The position numbers were made by a program, and so were the translations under genes. Below the pieces are notes generated by a model, which ran no database searches, was not told the origin of the DNA, and saw only the letters and a list, made by a program, of their open reading frames with translations. A stretch of 37,762 nucleotides of DNA from Anaerobiospirillum succiniciproducens DSM 6400 (lineage in GTDB: Bacteria; Pseudomonadota; Gammaproteobacteria; Enterobacterales; Succinivibrionaceae): assembly GCF_000482845.1 (NCBI RefSeq), contig NZ_AXWV01000041.1:1-37762 (forward strand), written 5' to 3'. The stretch's first letter is position 1, and each line of letters starts with the position of its first letter. This document shows positions 7,901 through 14,633 of the stretch, piece after piece.

Positions 7901-9387
7901 TTTACACCACGGAAGACTAATTGCTTGCCGTTGATCTGCAGCTGCTCTAATGCCTTGTGATCCTTGTTCTTTTCAGACAGGGCAACCTTTCTTAAGTCTC
8001 TAAAGCCTACGCGCTCAACAGTAGATTCAATTTCCTTGCCGTCTAGATCCTTAAGTACTAACTCTAAGTAGTACAGATTAGGCGTGTCAGCAAACCACTT
8101 ATCTGGGTTTACTACGTTCATAGAAACGGTGTTAGTTACACCGCGATCTAAGAGCTTAGCCTTTGGTGAAGTGCCTGCAGCCTTTACTGCAACTACGCTA
8201 TCTTCAGCCTTGGCTACTTCATTACCATTCTTGTCTAAAAGACGGGCAGATACGATGTAGTCTTTATCCTGTGTATTCTTGAGACCGCGTAAGTTGGTCT
8301 CTACAGAGAGCTTAACGTCAGAGTTGAGCAGATCTTTTTGATTGGTAAATTCAGTCTTAACAAAGAAATCACGGATTTCAGCCTCACCTTTGGAGTAGAG
8401 GTAGACATCTCGATAAATACCTGACTGACGGATGAAGTCTTGATTCTCAAGCCAGGAGCCGATTGACCAGCGGAATACCTTGATCGCTACGGTGTTCTCA
8501 CCTTCAGTTAAGTAAGGAGTGATATTGAAGTCGTGAGCGGTATAGCTATCGGTTGAGTAGCCTACAACCTTGCCATTAACGTAAATGTAATAGGCTGACT
8601 CAATAGATTGTAAGGAGATGAAAACCTCACGGCCATCCCAGTTCTTATCGAGAGTGAAGCTAGTACGATAGTAGCCAACTGGATTGTAGACAGTTGGTGC
8701 GCGAGGGGTGATGTAGTCTTCGTCCTGGAAGTTCATCTCCCATGGGAAGCGAATGTTGGTGTACATAGGCTCGTCGTACTTGAAAGTACCATCGGAGTTT
8801 CTGTATGTCTGCCAAGCAGCAGGAACCATTTCTTTAGAAAACTCATTGCCCTTGTAGTCTTTTGCTAACCACTCTTTGTCTTTCTTTTCAGCTTCTTCAG
8901 GGGTATGTACTAATGCAAAATCCCATTTAGCACCAGAGAGCTTCTTGTAAAAAGCTGAGGAGCTAGCGTCGACATTATCTAAAACGGTCTTTTGTGCAGC
9001 AAATGCCTTAGCAGCGCTCTCATAAGGAATGAACTGGCTCTTTGCACGCTCACGGTTGATACCAACGGTCTCAACATCGTCATACCATTCCTTGCCAGAA
9101 ATAACGGCATCGGCGCTATCGCCATCATAGCGAACAGTATAGCGATAGTAAGACTCAAAAAGGTCTAAAACTTTATCGTAGGTCTCTTTAGCGCCTAGCT
9201 TAGTAGTATTTGGAGAATCGCTTAATACTACGTTCTTGTAGGAGGCGTCAGAGAGTTGTTTATCATTAGCTGCATTTGCATATGAAATGCTAGAGGCGAT
9301 AAGAGTTCCGGCTAAAGCAGCGGCAAACCATTTTAAGGTGGTCTTAGCATGCACGGATTGGGTGGATTGTTTGTTTGGTTTTTGCAT
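4966..9387 (-). CDS. Exported GH2 beta-galactosidase (LacZ family) with C-terminal InlB-type repeat
   Basis: A 1473-residue glycoside hydrolase family 2 enzyme predicted to release terminal beta-galactose outside the cytoplasm. Residues 1-39 form a signal peptide with a twenty-residue hydrophobic core ending in ANA. An extra segment of about 170 residues precedes the jelly-roll sugar-binding domain (about 210-335, with YYRTSFTL and SGIYRDVYLY). The TIM barrel (about 480-740) has RGVNRHD, the acid/base Glu610 in IWSSNNES and the nucleophile Glu694 in YVHSEYNHAMG; a LacZ-type beta-sandwich follows. The tail adds a cadherin-like segment, an Ig-like segment and a final Flg_new/Listeria-Bacteroides repeat ending in GWF...LYAKWNKL. 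E. coli LacZ is 1024 aa and cytoplasmic, so this is not its simple equivalent. An ATG four codons upstream (9399) exists, but GAGG at good spacing favours 9387. The gene stands alone with its own terminator. Confidence 0.93.
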   Translation of the reverse strand: MQKPNKQSTQSVHAKTTLKWFAAALAGTLIASSISYANAANDKQLSDASYKNVVLSDSPNTTKLGAKETYDKVLDLFESYYRYTVRYDGDSADAVISGKEWYDDVETVGINRERAKSQFIPYESAAKAFAAQKTVLDNVDASSSAFYKKLSGAKWDFALVHTPEEAEKKDKEWLAKDYKGNEFSKEMVPAAWQTYRNSDGTFKYDEPMYTNIRFPWEMNFQDEDYITPRAPTVYNPVGYYRTSFTLDKNWDGREVFISLQSIESAYYIYVNGKVVGYSTDSYTAHDFNITPYLTEGENTVAIKVFRWSIGSWLENQDFIRQSGIYRDVYLYSKGEAEIRDFFVKTEFTNQKDLLNSDVKLSVETNLRGLKNTQDKDYIVSARLLDKNGNEVAKAEDSVVAVKAAGTSPKAKLLDRGVTNTVSMNVVNPDKWFADTPNLYYLELVLKDLDGKEIESTVERVGFRDLRKVALSEKNKDHKALEQLQINGKQLVFRGVNRHDTDVIKGRAVGFEDYLVDLQTMKQHNLNAIRSSHYPNNAIMYDLADELGLYICIDANIESHRAAFTGAHVPTGPIDKGEYKEFVAPLLDRNATMIEHYKNNPSVVIWSSNNESQYEKIKYNSHSGFWVASMYALKRDPSRFRKSERASAYQDQIQLGDPWSLKSRLANIVDLHSTQYAHPDSVNAYRNVQPYVHSEYNHAMGQAYGNAKEHWDVIRSRDNVNGGFIWDYIDQSILTVDKNDTSKKFWGYGGDWIDTKFNDDAFCGNGLAYADHTPSPKLKDAKKVHQQVNFYLDNDIVSLNDILKIKMVNEYENTPLSNFDITWSIYKNADRSKPMANGTFISNLEGIQGQSLNTNAQYITINLAKVLAGQTIEQGSEYFLDFSVKFKHDTNFGAKAGYEIAHEQFKLAFDDKSTVAIRDDKAIPDFTDVVESDTSVTLKGKTESNQSFKIVLNKTTGTIDSYELDGDQVIMKGPEQSIFRAQTYNDTTAYWSKDSQNAGAFENLKDVQVVFDKASNRVVMHMGANMAVDAAISIDYEVLGNGEIIVLNNFSPKSNFAKVGGLGKFGSRLIIADEFQNFAYFGRGPFDTYVDRENGARIGKYANKVSESYDYKMIRPQENGNHTDVRWTSLTDASGNGLLISSKGNLEVSALPYTAEELNNQGYNDPINRHPIDVPMRKDSVVWSIDYKQRGVSDSAFMGHVPLDGYQVPTNEDYSYSYRISPISAKSDVDSKAFSHYDVQAAKHSVKSIAINGESLANFDENVRSYNVTIPSSANGLDISATGTNIRVIDNRDGSYVVKGFADGIYQEYTLNVVREGDKVKLQNGDVNVVIGEDTNLVDGASKPVPTVTTKEGKTLVDGVDFTVKYHNNTVAHKQGSATIVFKGIYSGKNITKTFNVKDYVSAVNTITFNVDGGSDVPDMTIGSGTLLNPSEIVMPTKKGYSFGGWFNYNFTQAFDFNQPIVQDTTLYAKWNKL

Positions 9388-9494
9388 ATTGAACCTCATT
9401 GCTCCAGGTGGGCAACTAAGTCGTTAACTAGTAACTACGGCCTTTTGCATACTAGCAATATTCTTAAAATATGAAAAAACTTTTCAATTTCAAT

Positions 9495-9510
9495 CTTGAA
9501 CATAGTCACA
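9495..9510 (-). promoter_or_regulatory. Possible CRP-like site upstream of the beta-galactosidase
   Basis: Read on the minus strand, TGTGA-N6-TCAAG matches the CRP consensus TGTGA-N6-TCACA at 8 of 10 positions. It lies about 110 bp upstream of the start codon, next to an AT-rich stretch (9461-9495) with several weak -35/-10 options. This is a weak prediction from one site. Confidence 0.2.
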
Positions 9511-9660
9511 CAAAAATTCACGAGCTAGAAATTACGTATAATTTTACTATCTATGTGAGTAAACGCCTGATTGTATAGGGCTTTGTCGCTTGGTTGTTTT
9601 TAGCGTTCGGGCATGAGTTAAGTGCAATTTTGGTAGAGATTGTTTTCATCTTGGCTATGT

Positions 9661-9914
9661 GATCTAATCTCATATGTTTTTGCATTCACCAACCATAAGA
9701 TCCTGCCTCTGATCCTACTTAGATCTGTACGATCTCTGCATATAGACAAAAGTTGCCTGATAGTTTGGCAATTGAAGCGATGATCTATGGGCTATAAGTT
9801 TGCGTTGCTTGTGCCGTGATCTTGCTTGTATCGGGCTTTGTGTGTTCAGAGAGCCTAACTTAACAAAGAAAAATGGAAAAAATGTGATTTCCCTTTGATC
9901 TTTGAGATCTGATC
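9661..9914. other. Intergenic GATC cluster overlapping the ncRNA promoter
   Basis: Ten GATC sites start at 9661, 9699, 9711, 9722, 9731, 9782, 9818, 9897, 9906 and 9911. The last three fall in the -35 hexamer and the spacer of the promoter at 9895-9923. No gene or DnaA box was seen between the beta-galactosidase start and this promoter. Confidence 0.75.
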
Positions 9915-9923
9915 GTCTATAAT
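9895..9923 (+). promoter_or_regulatory. Strong sigma70-type promoter of the structured RNA
   Basis: TTGATC (9895-9900), a 17-bp spacer and a perfect TATAAT (9918-9923) predict a start near 9930. This is the best promoter in the window, yet no reading frame follows for 800 bp. Confidence 0.8.
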
Positions 9924-9929
9924 CTCGAG

Positions 9930-10537
9930 GCTAATTTTAGGTACGTATAGATGCCGCTCATGAGAGTTAGGTGTTTAGGGCCTTAAGCTGCTTTTGCAGC
10001 TTGTATAGAACAACCGCATGGAAACATCCGACGTAAGTCGAGTGTTGTTCTCACTGTTTTTTAAGTCTCCTGTAACTTATAACGGGTTTAACTTAAAGGC
10101 AGAGGTCTAGGCAGCAGTACTAGCAAGGTGCTTGATTAAAGCCAAGCTATTATGCGTTTGCCTATGACAGGATTTCTATAGACCTGCATTGCAGGTTTCT
10201 ACAGATAAGGCTCAGCATTTGACCATATACCTCATCGTGTTTAGCCGCAGATGTGTTTGTCAAATGTTATCTGTAACTACTCACAAGACTGTGCGCCTCA
10301 TCAGCTTACAGTCACTATTTATGAGTAGGTAAACACAGCATCTTACTTACCAAGCTGCCTTGAACAAGGTTGGTAAAGCTTGATAATAGAGCTTATAACG
10401 CAAGCTTGGGAAAGCGTGCGTAATGGCAAACTGCTCTAGCAGGCCATATACGAAGCGTTTTGTAACGCGATTAAGCGTTATGGATCCACAAGATTCGTCA
10501 GCCACCACATCAAAGAGTCAGGGAAGCTCTTTTTTCA
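9930..10537 (+). ncRNA. Candidate large structured non-coding RNA, family not recognised
   Basis: About 600 nt between a consensus promoter and an intrinsic terminator contain no open frame with a ribosome site, but many strong hairpins. These are: aagctgc/gcagctt with a TTTT loop (9985-10002); a stem at 10008-10050 with an inner cgac-GTAA-gtcg tetraloop; acctgc/gcaggt (10182-10196); a compound stem ACAGATAA/TTATCTGT (10201-10208/10267-10274) stacked with CATTTGAC/GTCAAATG (10216-10223/10259-10266) around a 7-nt bulge; a compound stem CTACTCA/TGAGTAG (10277-10283/10322-10328) with GACTGT/ACAGTC inside; and nested ACCAA/TTGGT and CCTT/AAGG (10349-10374). A long-range AGGCA/TGCCT pair (10097/10159) is possible. 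Conserved cores of RNase P RNA, tmRNA, 6S RNA and SRP RNA were looked for and not found. Its size is in the range of OLE, ROOL and GOLLD, but I cannot assign it to any. An alternative is a shorter RNA ending at the T-run near 10057-10062. Confidence 0.6.
10512..10535 (+). terminator. Intrinsic terminator of the structured RNA
   Basis: The arms aaagag (10512-10517) and ctcttt (10527-10532) enclose a 9-nt loop and are followed by a run of T. The stem is short, so efficiency may be moderate. A further inverted repeat, gtgcgt/acgcac, lies downstream at about 10564-10616. Confidence 0.6.
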
Positions 10538-10680
10538 TTACAAGGTACAAGAGCCAAGTACGCGTGCGTTTGACTTAAAAGCCATCAGCACCGTTACGAG
10601 CCTTTAAAGACGCACAGATTGTGTTTTAAGCGATCAATGTGCTGTTTTTATGATAGAATGGCGGCCATTTTGTTGTACCT

Positions 10681-10709
10681 TTGACATGGTTACAGCTCTT
10701 TTTTACGGT
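10681..10709 (+). promoter_or_regulatory. Probable promoter of rpmB-rpmG
   Basis: A perfect -35 TTGACA (10681-10686) is followed after 17 bp by TACGGT (10704-10709), which keeps the three most conserved -10 positions. It lies 40 bp upstream of the rpmB start. Confidence 0.5.
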
Positions 10710-10748
10710 GCTGTGACCCGTATAAGTATATTTGGAGTGTGACTAGAC

Positions 10749-10985
10749 ATGTCCAGAGTTTGCCAAGTTACGGGCAAGCGCCCGGCAGTGGGCAACCATC
10801 GTTCCCACGCTAAGAATGCTGCTAAGCGCCGCTTCCTTCCAAACCTCAAGTATCACCGCTTCTGGGTTGAGAGTGAGAGCCGCTTTGTAAGACTGCGTGT
10901 TACCACTAAAGGTATGCGTACTATTGACAAGTTAGGTATTGATGCCGTTCTTGCTGATATGCGCGCTAACGGCGTTAAGATCTAA
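10749..10985 (+). CDS. rpmB: 50S ribosomal protein L28
   Basis: A 78-residue basic protein of the large ribosomal subunit, the same length as E. coli L28. It has the family N-terminus [12 protein letters not shown], the [15 protein letters not shown] block and the C-terminal [23 protein letters not shown] lies 11 nt before the ATG. It is followed 11 bp later by rpmG, the conserved bacterial pair; in E. coli these are followed by mutM and coaD, as here. Confidence 0.99.
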   Translation: MSRVCQVTGKRPAVGNHRSHAKNAAKRRFLPNLKYHRFWVESESRFVRLRVTTKGMRTIDKLGIDAVLADMRANGVKI

Positions 10986-10996
10986 GGGAGAGTATC

Positions 10997-11167
10997 ATGG
11001 CTAAGAAAGGTGGTCGCGAGAAGATCCGTTTAAATTCTTCAGCAGGTACCGGTCATTTCTATACTACTACTAAGAATCGTCGTACTACTCCAGGTAAGAT
11101 GGAGATCATGAAGTACGATCCAGTAGTACGTAAGCACGTTCTGTACAAGGAAGGCAAGATCAAGTAA
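10997..11167 (+). CDS. rpmG: 50S ribosomal protein L33
   Basis: A 56-residue basic protein of the large subunit. Translation gives [20 protein letters not shown], then [22 protein letters not shown] and a KEGKIK end, closely matching E. coli L33. No CxxC pairs are present, so this is the zinc-independent form. The start is set by AAGGGAGAG right after the rpmB stop, indicating one operon. A strong UUCG-loop terminator follows. Confidence 0.98.
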   Translation: MAKKGGREKIRLNSSAGTGHFYTTTKNRRTTPGKMEIMKYDPVVRKHVLYKEGKIK

Positions 11168-11193
11168 TTGGTCTTTTACTTTCTGTTACAAGA

Positions 11194-11221
11194 AGCTCGA
11201 TGTTCGCATCGGGCTTTTTTT
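11194..11221 (+). terminator. Intrinsic terminator of rpmB-rpmG
   Basis: A nine-base-pair stem agctcgatg/catcgggct closed by a UUCG tetraloop (11203-11206) runs into seven T. This is a canonical strong terminator. Confidence 0.95.
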
Positions 11222-11288
11222 ATGCCTGTTTTCCACCAAATCATCAATTTTGCCACGTCGAGCGCAGCAATGAAGCGCCCATGTGGCC

Positions 11289-11366
11289 TCTTAACATGGC
11301 ACTAAAGGCCAAGGTTGGCCTTTAATATGGTTTGGAGGCTCCCCATGTTGTTACTTAACATGGCAG
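11289..11366. repeat. Palindromic element between rpmG and mutM
   Basis: Two hairpins lie side by side: aaaggccaa/ttggccttt (11304-11312/11315-11323) and ccatgtt/aacatgg (11343-11349/11357-11363). The 12-mer cttaacatggca flanks the pair as a direct repeat (about 11290-11301 and 11355-11366), so ccatgtt can pair with either copy. The rest of 11223-11546 holds no gene; a good ribosome site for mutM lies at its end. It resembles a REP/MITE-like element. Confidence 0.55.
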
Positions 11367-11546
11367 GCAAAGGCGTTTACAGATTTTAAGTTCTAAGAGA
11401 GCTCATCACCCTTTGGCTTTTGAGTACAAGTGGGTGAAAATTTCTCAATACTAGAGCGATTGTAGTTAAGATAAGCCATAGAGGTTTATCATGTTCGCGC
11501 TATCAGACGTATACCTGTCTATTATCGATTTTGACGGAGCTTTAAG

Positions 11547-12365
11547 ATGCCAGAGTTACCAGAGGTTGAGGTTACTAAGCGAGGTATTGAGAAAGTACTG
11601 CTTGGTCATACCATTAAGGATGTGTATTACGGCAAACTCAAGATGCGTGAGCCGCTCAGCCCAGATTTAATGAAGCTTTCTGGCGCTAAGGTGACAGATA
11701 TCCGCCGTCGTGCTAAGTACATTATCATCTTTACTACCAATGGCTCTTTGATCATCCACTTAGGTATGACTGGTCATTTGAGTATTGTGGATACCAATAC
11801 TGAGCGTAAGCTGCATGACCATTTAGAGCTGATGCTAGATAGTGGCACATCTATACGTCTAAATGATGCTCGTCGTTTTGGTCTAGCTGTATATGTAGAT
11901 AAAGACTCTGATCCATACGAGTACAAGGGTATTAAGATTTTAGGCCCAGAGCCTTTAGAAGATAGCTTCACTCCTGAGGTGTTACTTGAGAGTCTTAAAA
12001 AGCGCAAGCTCGCAATTAAGCAATGCCTGATGAATTCTGCCGTGGTGGTGGGAGTAGGTAATATTTACGCTTGTGAGTCTTTATTCTTAAGCCGTATTGA
12101 TCCTGAGCGTCCTGCTAACAGCATTACCAAGAAAGAGGCTAAGCTCTTAGTGGAGAATATTAAGACCATCTTAGCTGAGTCCATTAAGAGTGGTGGCACT
12201 ACCATTCGTGACTTTGAAGGTGCTGACGGAAAGCTAGGTTACTTTGTGCAAAACCTGATGGTCTATGGTCATGAGGGAGAAAAGTGCAAAGTATGCGGCC
12301 ATGAGATCAAGCGCATAGTACAAGGACAGCGTTCAACCTTCTTCTGTCCTCACTGCCAAAAGTAA
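11547..12365 (+). CDS. mutM: Formamidopyrimidine-DNA glycosylase (Fpg/MutM)
   Basis: Base-excision repair enzyme that removes 8-oxoguanine and formamidopyrimidines and nicks the abasic site. The 272-residue product begins MPELPEVEVTKRGIE, which after Met removal exposes the catalytic Pro1 with Glu2. It has the RRAKYIIIF segment with the conserved Lys, the IIHLGMTGHL strand, the helix-two-turn-helix MNSAVVVGVGNIYACESLF, and a C-terminal zinc finger with CxxC (CKVC) and CPHC. GGAG lies 7 nt before the ATG. Length and motifs match E. coli MutM (269 aa). It is convergent with coaD and shares a bidirectional terminator with it. Confidence 0.98.
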   Translation: MPELPEVEVTKRGIEKVLLGHTIKDVYYGKLKMREPLSPDLMKLSGAKVTDIRRRAKYIIIFTTNGSLIIHLGMTGHLSIVDTNTERKLHDHLELMLDSGTSIRLNDARRFGLAVYVDKDSDPYEYKGIKILGPEPLEDSFTPEVLLESLKKRKLAIKQCLMNSAVVVGVGNIYACESLFLSRIDPERPANSITKKEAKLLVENIKTILAESIKSGGTTIRDFEGADGKLGYFVQNLMVYGHEGEKCKVCGHEIKRIVQGQRSTFFCPHCQK

Positions 12366-12394
12366 GTGCTTGAAAACAGATCATTAGAGCCTAA

Positions 12395-12432
12395 AACCAA
12401 AAGAGCATCCCTTAAGGATGCTCTTTTGGTTT
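12395..12432. terminator. Bidirectional terminator between mutM and coaD
   Basis: A perfect 16-bp stem (12395-12410/12416-12431) with a cttaa loop has T-rich ends on both strands, serving the convergent mutM and coaD genes. Confidence 0.93.
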
Positions 12433-12449
12433 GGATGACAGATCAACAC

Positions 12450-12932
12450 TTACTTGGTGTAAATCTGCTCTTGAATGGCCTTAGCAACATTGTGTGGTAC
12501 GAAGTGAGAAATATCGCCGCCATGGGTGATGATCTCACGGACTAAGGTTGAAGAGATAAAAGCTAAGTTGCCATTGGTTGGCATCATGACGATCTCGATC
12601 TGAGGCATAGCGATACGATACATGCCAGTAAGCTGCATTTCATAGTCATAGTCCGCAACAGTACGAATACCGCGTACTAAGACATTAGCCTTGTTCTCTA
12701 AGATGAAGTCAGAGAACATACCGCTAAAGCCTAATACCTCAACATTGTCGAGTTTCTCAGTGCAGCCCTTCATAAGCTCAACACGCTTATTAAGATCAAA
12801 CAGTGGCTTCTTATTTGGGCTGTCAGCAACGCCTACAATGAGCTTGTCAAACAGCTTTGAGGAGCGCTGAATGATATCAAAGTGTCCCAAGGTGGTAGGG
12901 TCAAAGGTTCCTGGAAAAACAGCAATATTCAC
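12450..12932 (-). CDS. coaD: Phosphopantetheine adenylyltransferase
   Basis: Transfers AMP from ATP to 4'-phosphopantetheine, giving dephospho-CoA, the penultimate step of CoA synthesis. The 160-residue protein has the nucleotidyltransferase motif GTFDPTTLGH (8-17), VLVRGIRTVADYDYEMQL and ISSTLVREI near residue 130. It starts with GTG, supported by GAGGA at 7 nt. The preceding gene on this strand is the GT9 heptosyltransferase, 275 bp upstream, with a tandem repeat and a short inverted repeat (13024-13043) between. Coupling of coaD to LPS core genes is also seen in E. coli. Confidence 0.98.
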   Translation of the reverse strand: MNIAVFPGTFDPTTLGHFDIIQRSSKLFDKLIVGVADSPNKKPLFDLNKRVELMKGCTEKLDNVEVLGFSGMFSDFILENKANVLVRGIRTVADYDYEMQLTGMYRIAMPQIEIVMMPTNGNLAFISSTLVREIITHGGDISHFVPHNVAKAIQEQIYTK

Positions 12933-13100
12933 AGTGCTATCCTCGTTTAAAAGTGTAGGTATTTGTTAAATACCTGATGTTATACAAAAAGCTTTAACTC
13001 ATCTTGGTGAGTATTAAGCTATTTTCTAGCAAAAGCTAGTGAAATCTTGCCTGCAGGCCGTGCATGAGCGCTGTTATGCAAACTATGCAGGAGTGCAGTT

Positions 13101-13183
13101 GATGCAAGCTAAGCGTATATGCATGCTGATCGCAGATGCAAGCTAAGCGTATATGCATGCTAATCGCAGATGCAAGCTAAGCG
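13101..13183. repeat. 34-bp tandem repeat downstream of the heptosyltransferase gene
   Basis: There are two and a half units: 13101-13134, 13135-13168 (one difference, g/a) and a partial at 13169-13183. Each unit holds gatgcaagctaagcg and tatgcatgc. The array ends 24 bp from the stop codon of the minus-strand GT9 gene. Confidence 0.9.
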
Positions 13184-13207
13184 TTGTCGCAAGCACTGCT
13201 TGCATGG

Positions 13208-14266
13208 CTAAATGTGATGCATTTGTAGCGCTTTATCAAAAGATGCTTTGACCATATCCACGCTGATATGCTGCATAGCATGCTCATCACGCACGCGATA
13301 ACGCCATGGAATGGTATCACCCTTGAGTTCTTTGAGCGCAAGATCTTTATATACAGAGACGTTGAGCTCACTAAAATTCCAAGGACCAACACGCTCATCA
13401 TTGTGAACGGCGAATAGTCCAATCACAGGAGTGCCAACAGCTTGAGCAAGATGCATGCTGCCAGAGTCTGGAGATAGAACTAATTTAGAGATCTTGAGCA
13501 TGGCAGCAAGTTCTCTTAAGTTAGTACGACCACACATATTAATGACGTTGTCGCACTTTTGAGCAATGTCTGCGCAAACTTGTTTTTCAAAGTCGTTGCC
13601 ACCACCAAGCAGCACTACCTGCAGCCCCTTTTCTTGGGCATAGCGAGCCATTTGAGCATAGCCATCAACCGTCCAGTTCTTTTGTGCTTTAGCAGAACAT
13701 GGGCAGATGGCGAAGATACGCTCGTGATTAACCATGCAGCTAACCTTATCAATTAAGAACGGATCTAATTTGAAGTCCCATATAGGCTTGTCGATAGGTA
13801 AGCCGCATTCTTTAGCAAAAGCGATGAATCCAGCTAATACATGAGGATTACTTGGTGATTTGACCTTATGATTGATAAACCAAGAGTGCATCTCGCGTGA
13901 GCGCTCTTTATCGTAGCCGTACTTATCTTGGGCCTTAATCATTAAAGAGCACAAAGAAGCCTTAATAGAAGTCTGCATATTCAGCAGCACATCAAATGAG
14001 TCTTGCCCAGCTTGAGCTTGCTTTTTGAGATCTTGTTTAAGATCCAAGGCAGCTTTTAAGCCGCGTTCTTTGAAGTTAACTTGTAGCATGGGGATGAGAT
14101 CTTTGTTTTGCTCATCAGTAAACAAAGGAGCAAAGCGCTTATCAATAACCATGGTGACATCGACATCTGGATATTGATGCTTAATTGCGCCGGCCATGCC
14201 AAAGGCATTGATACAGTCTCCAAGAGCGGATAAACGCAGTATGCACACTGACTGTGGCTTTGACAT
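13208..14266 (-). CDS. LPS heptosyltransferase, GT9 family (probable HepI/OpsX type)
   Basis: A 352-residue GT-B glycosyltransferase that should transfer heptose from ADP-L-glycero-D-manno-heptose to the LPS inner core at the cytoplasmic membrane face. The N-terminus ILRLSALGD and the C-terminal donor-binding block LVLSPDSGSMHLAQAVGTPVIGLF are characteristic of the ADP-heptose:LPS family. The NMQTSIKASL segment and the weakly WaaC-like centre suggest the OpsX type, which in Haemophilus adds the first heptose to phosphorylated Kdo; this would fit the kdkA gene nearby. WaaC or another core heptosyltransferase is possible. CGGAGG precedes the ATG closely. It is divergent from the yejM-like gene, sharing a 367-bp control region. 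Confidence 0.85.
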   Translation of the reverse strand: MSKPQSVCILRLSALGDCINAFGMAGAIKHQYPDVDVTMVIDKRFAPLFTDEQNKDLIPMLQVNFKERGLKAALDLKQDLKKQAQAGQDSFDVLLNMQTSIKASLCSLMIKAQDKYGYDKERSREMHSWFINHKVKSPSNPHVLAGFIAFAKECGLPIDKPIWDFKLDPFLIDKVSCMVNHERIFAICPCSAKAQKNWTVDGYAQMARYAQEKGLQVVLLGGGNDFEKQVCADIAQKCDNVINMCGRTNLRELAAMLKISKLVLSPDSGSMHLAQAVGTPVIGLFAVHNDERVGPWNFSELNVSVYKDLALKELKGDTIPWRYRVRDEHAMQHISVDMVKASFDKALQMHHI

Positions 14267-14502
14267 TGGACCTCCGTTTGTGGTGCAAGTTCCTTTTGAT
14301 TAAGAGTATGCTGACTTTTGCTGATGGCCAAAACATTTTTGCCATTGCTTAGAATACCAAATTTTCCTCAAGCTTACTGCCCCGTTGTATATCAATATAA
14401 GATTTCTTGCAGGTGTTTAGCTAAAGGAGCAAAAGCGTGTTTTAGTCAGCTTTTCCCATTATAAGGCACATGCTTTTTTCTCATTATTGAATAATCATCG
14501 TG

Positions 14503-14511
14503 TGCTAGAAT
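14503..14511 (+). promoter_or_regulatory. Extended -10 promoter upstream of the yejM-like gene
   Basis: TGC followed by TAGAAT (14506-14511) forms an extended -10 element without a good -35. It lies in the 367-bp divergent region 14267-14633, where nothing else was recognised. Confidence 0.35.
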
Positions 14512-14633
14512 GATACATTTGTGACCATTTTAAGCAGTGGTTTTAGCTTATTCTTGTGCTTTTGGCATGTCTTATTCTTTGCTTGCAATAAAGTTTTGTG
14601 CAAGCACTTAGATCCTATGCAGGTAGGTGCCTT

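Noticed and set aside
9930..10537. RNase P RNA, tmRNA, 6S RNA or CsrB-like RNA
   Set aside because: The GAGGAAAGTC/ACAGAA cores, a tag peptide frame with a tRNA-like end, the 6S bubble and repeated GGA-loop hairpins are not present.
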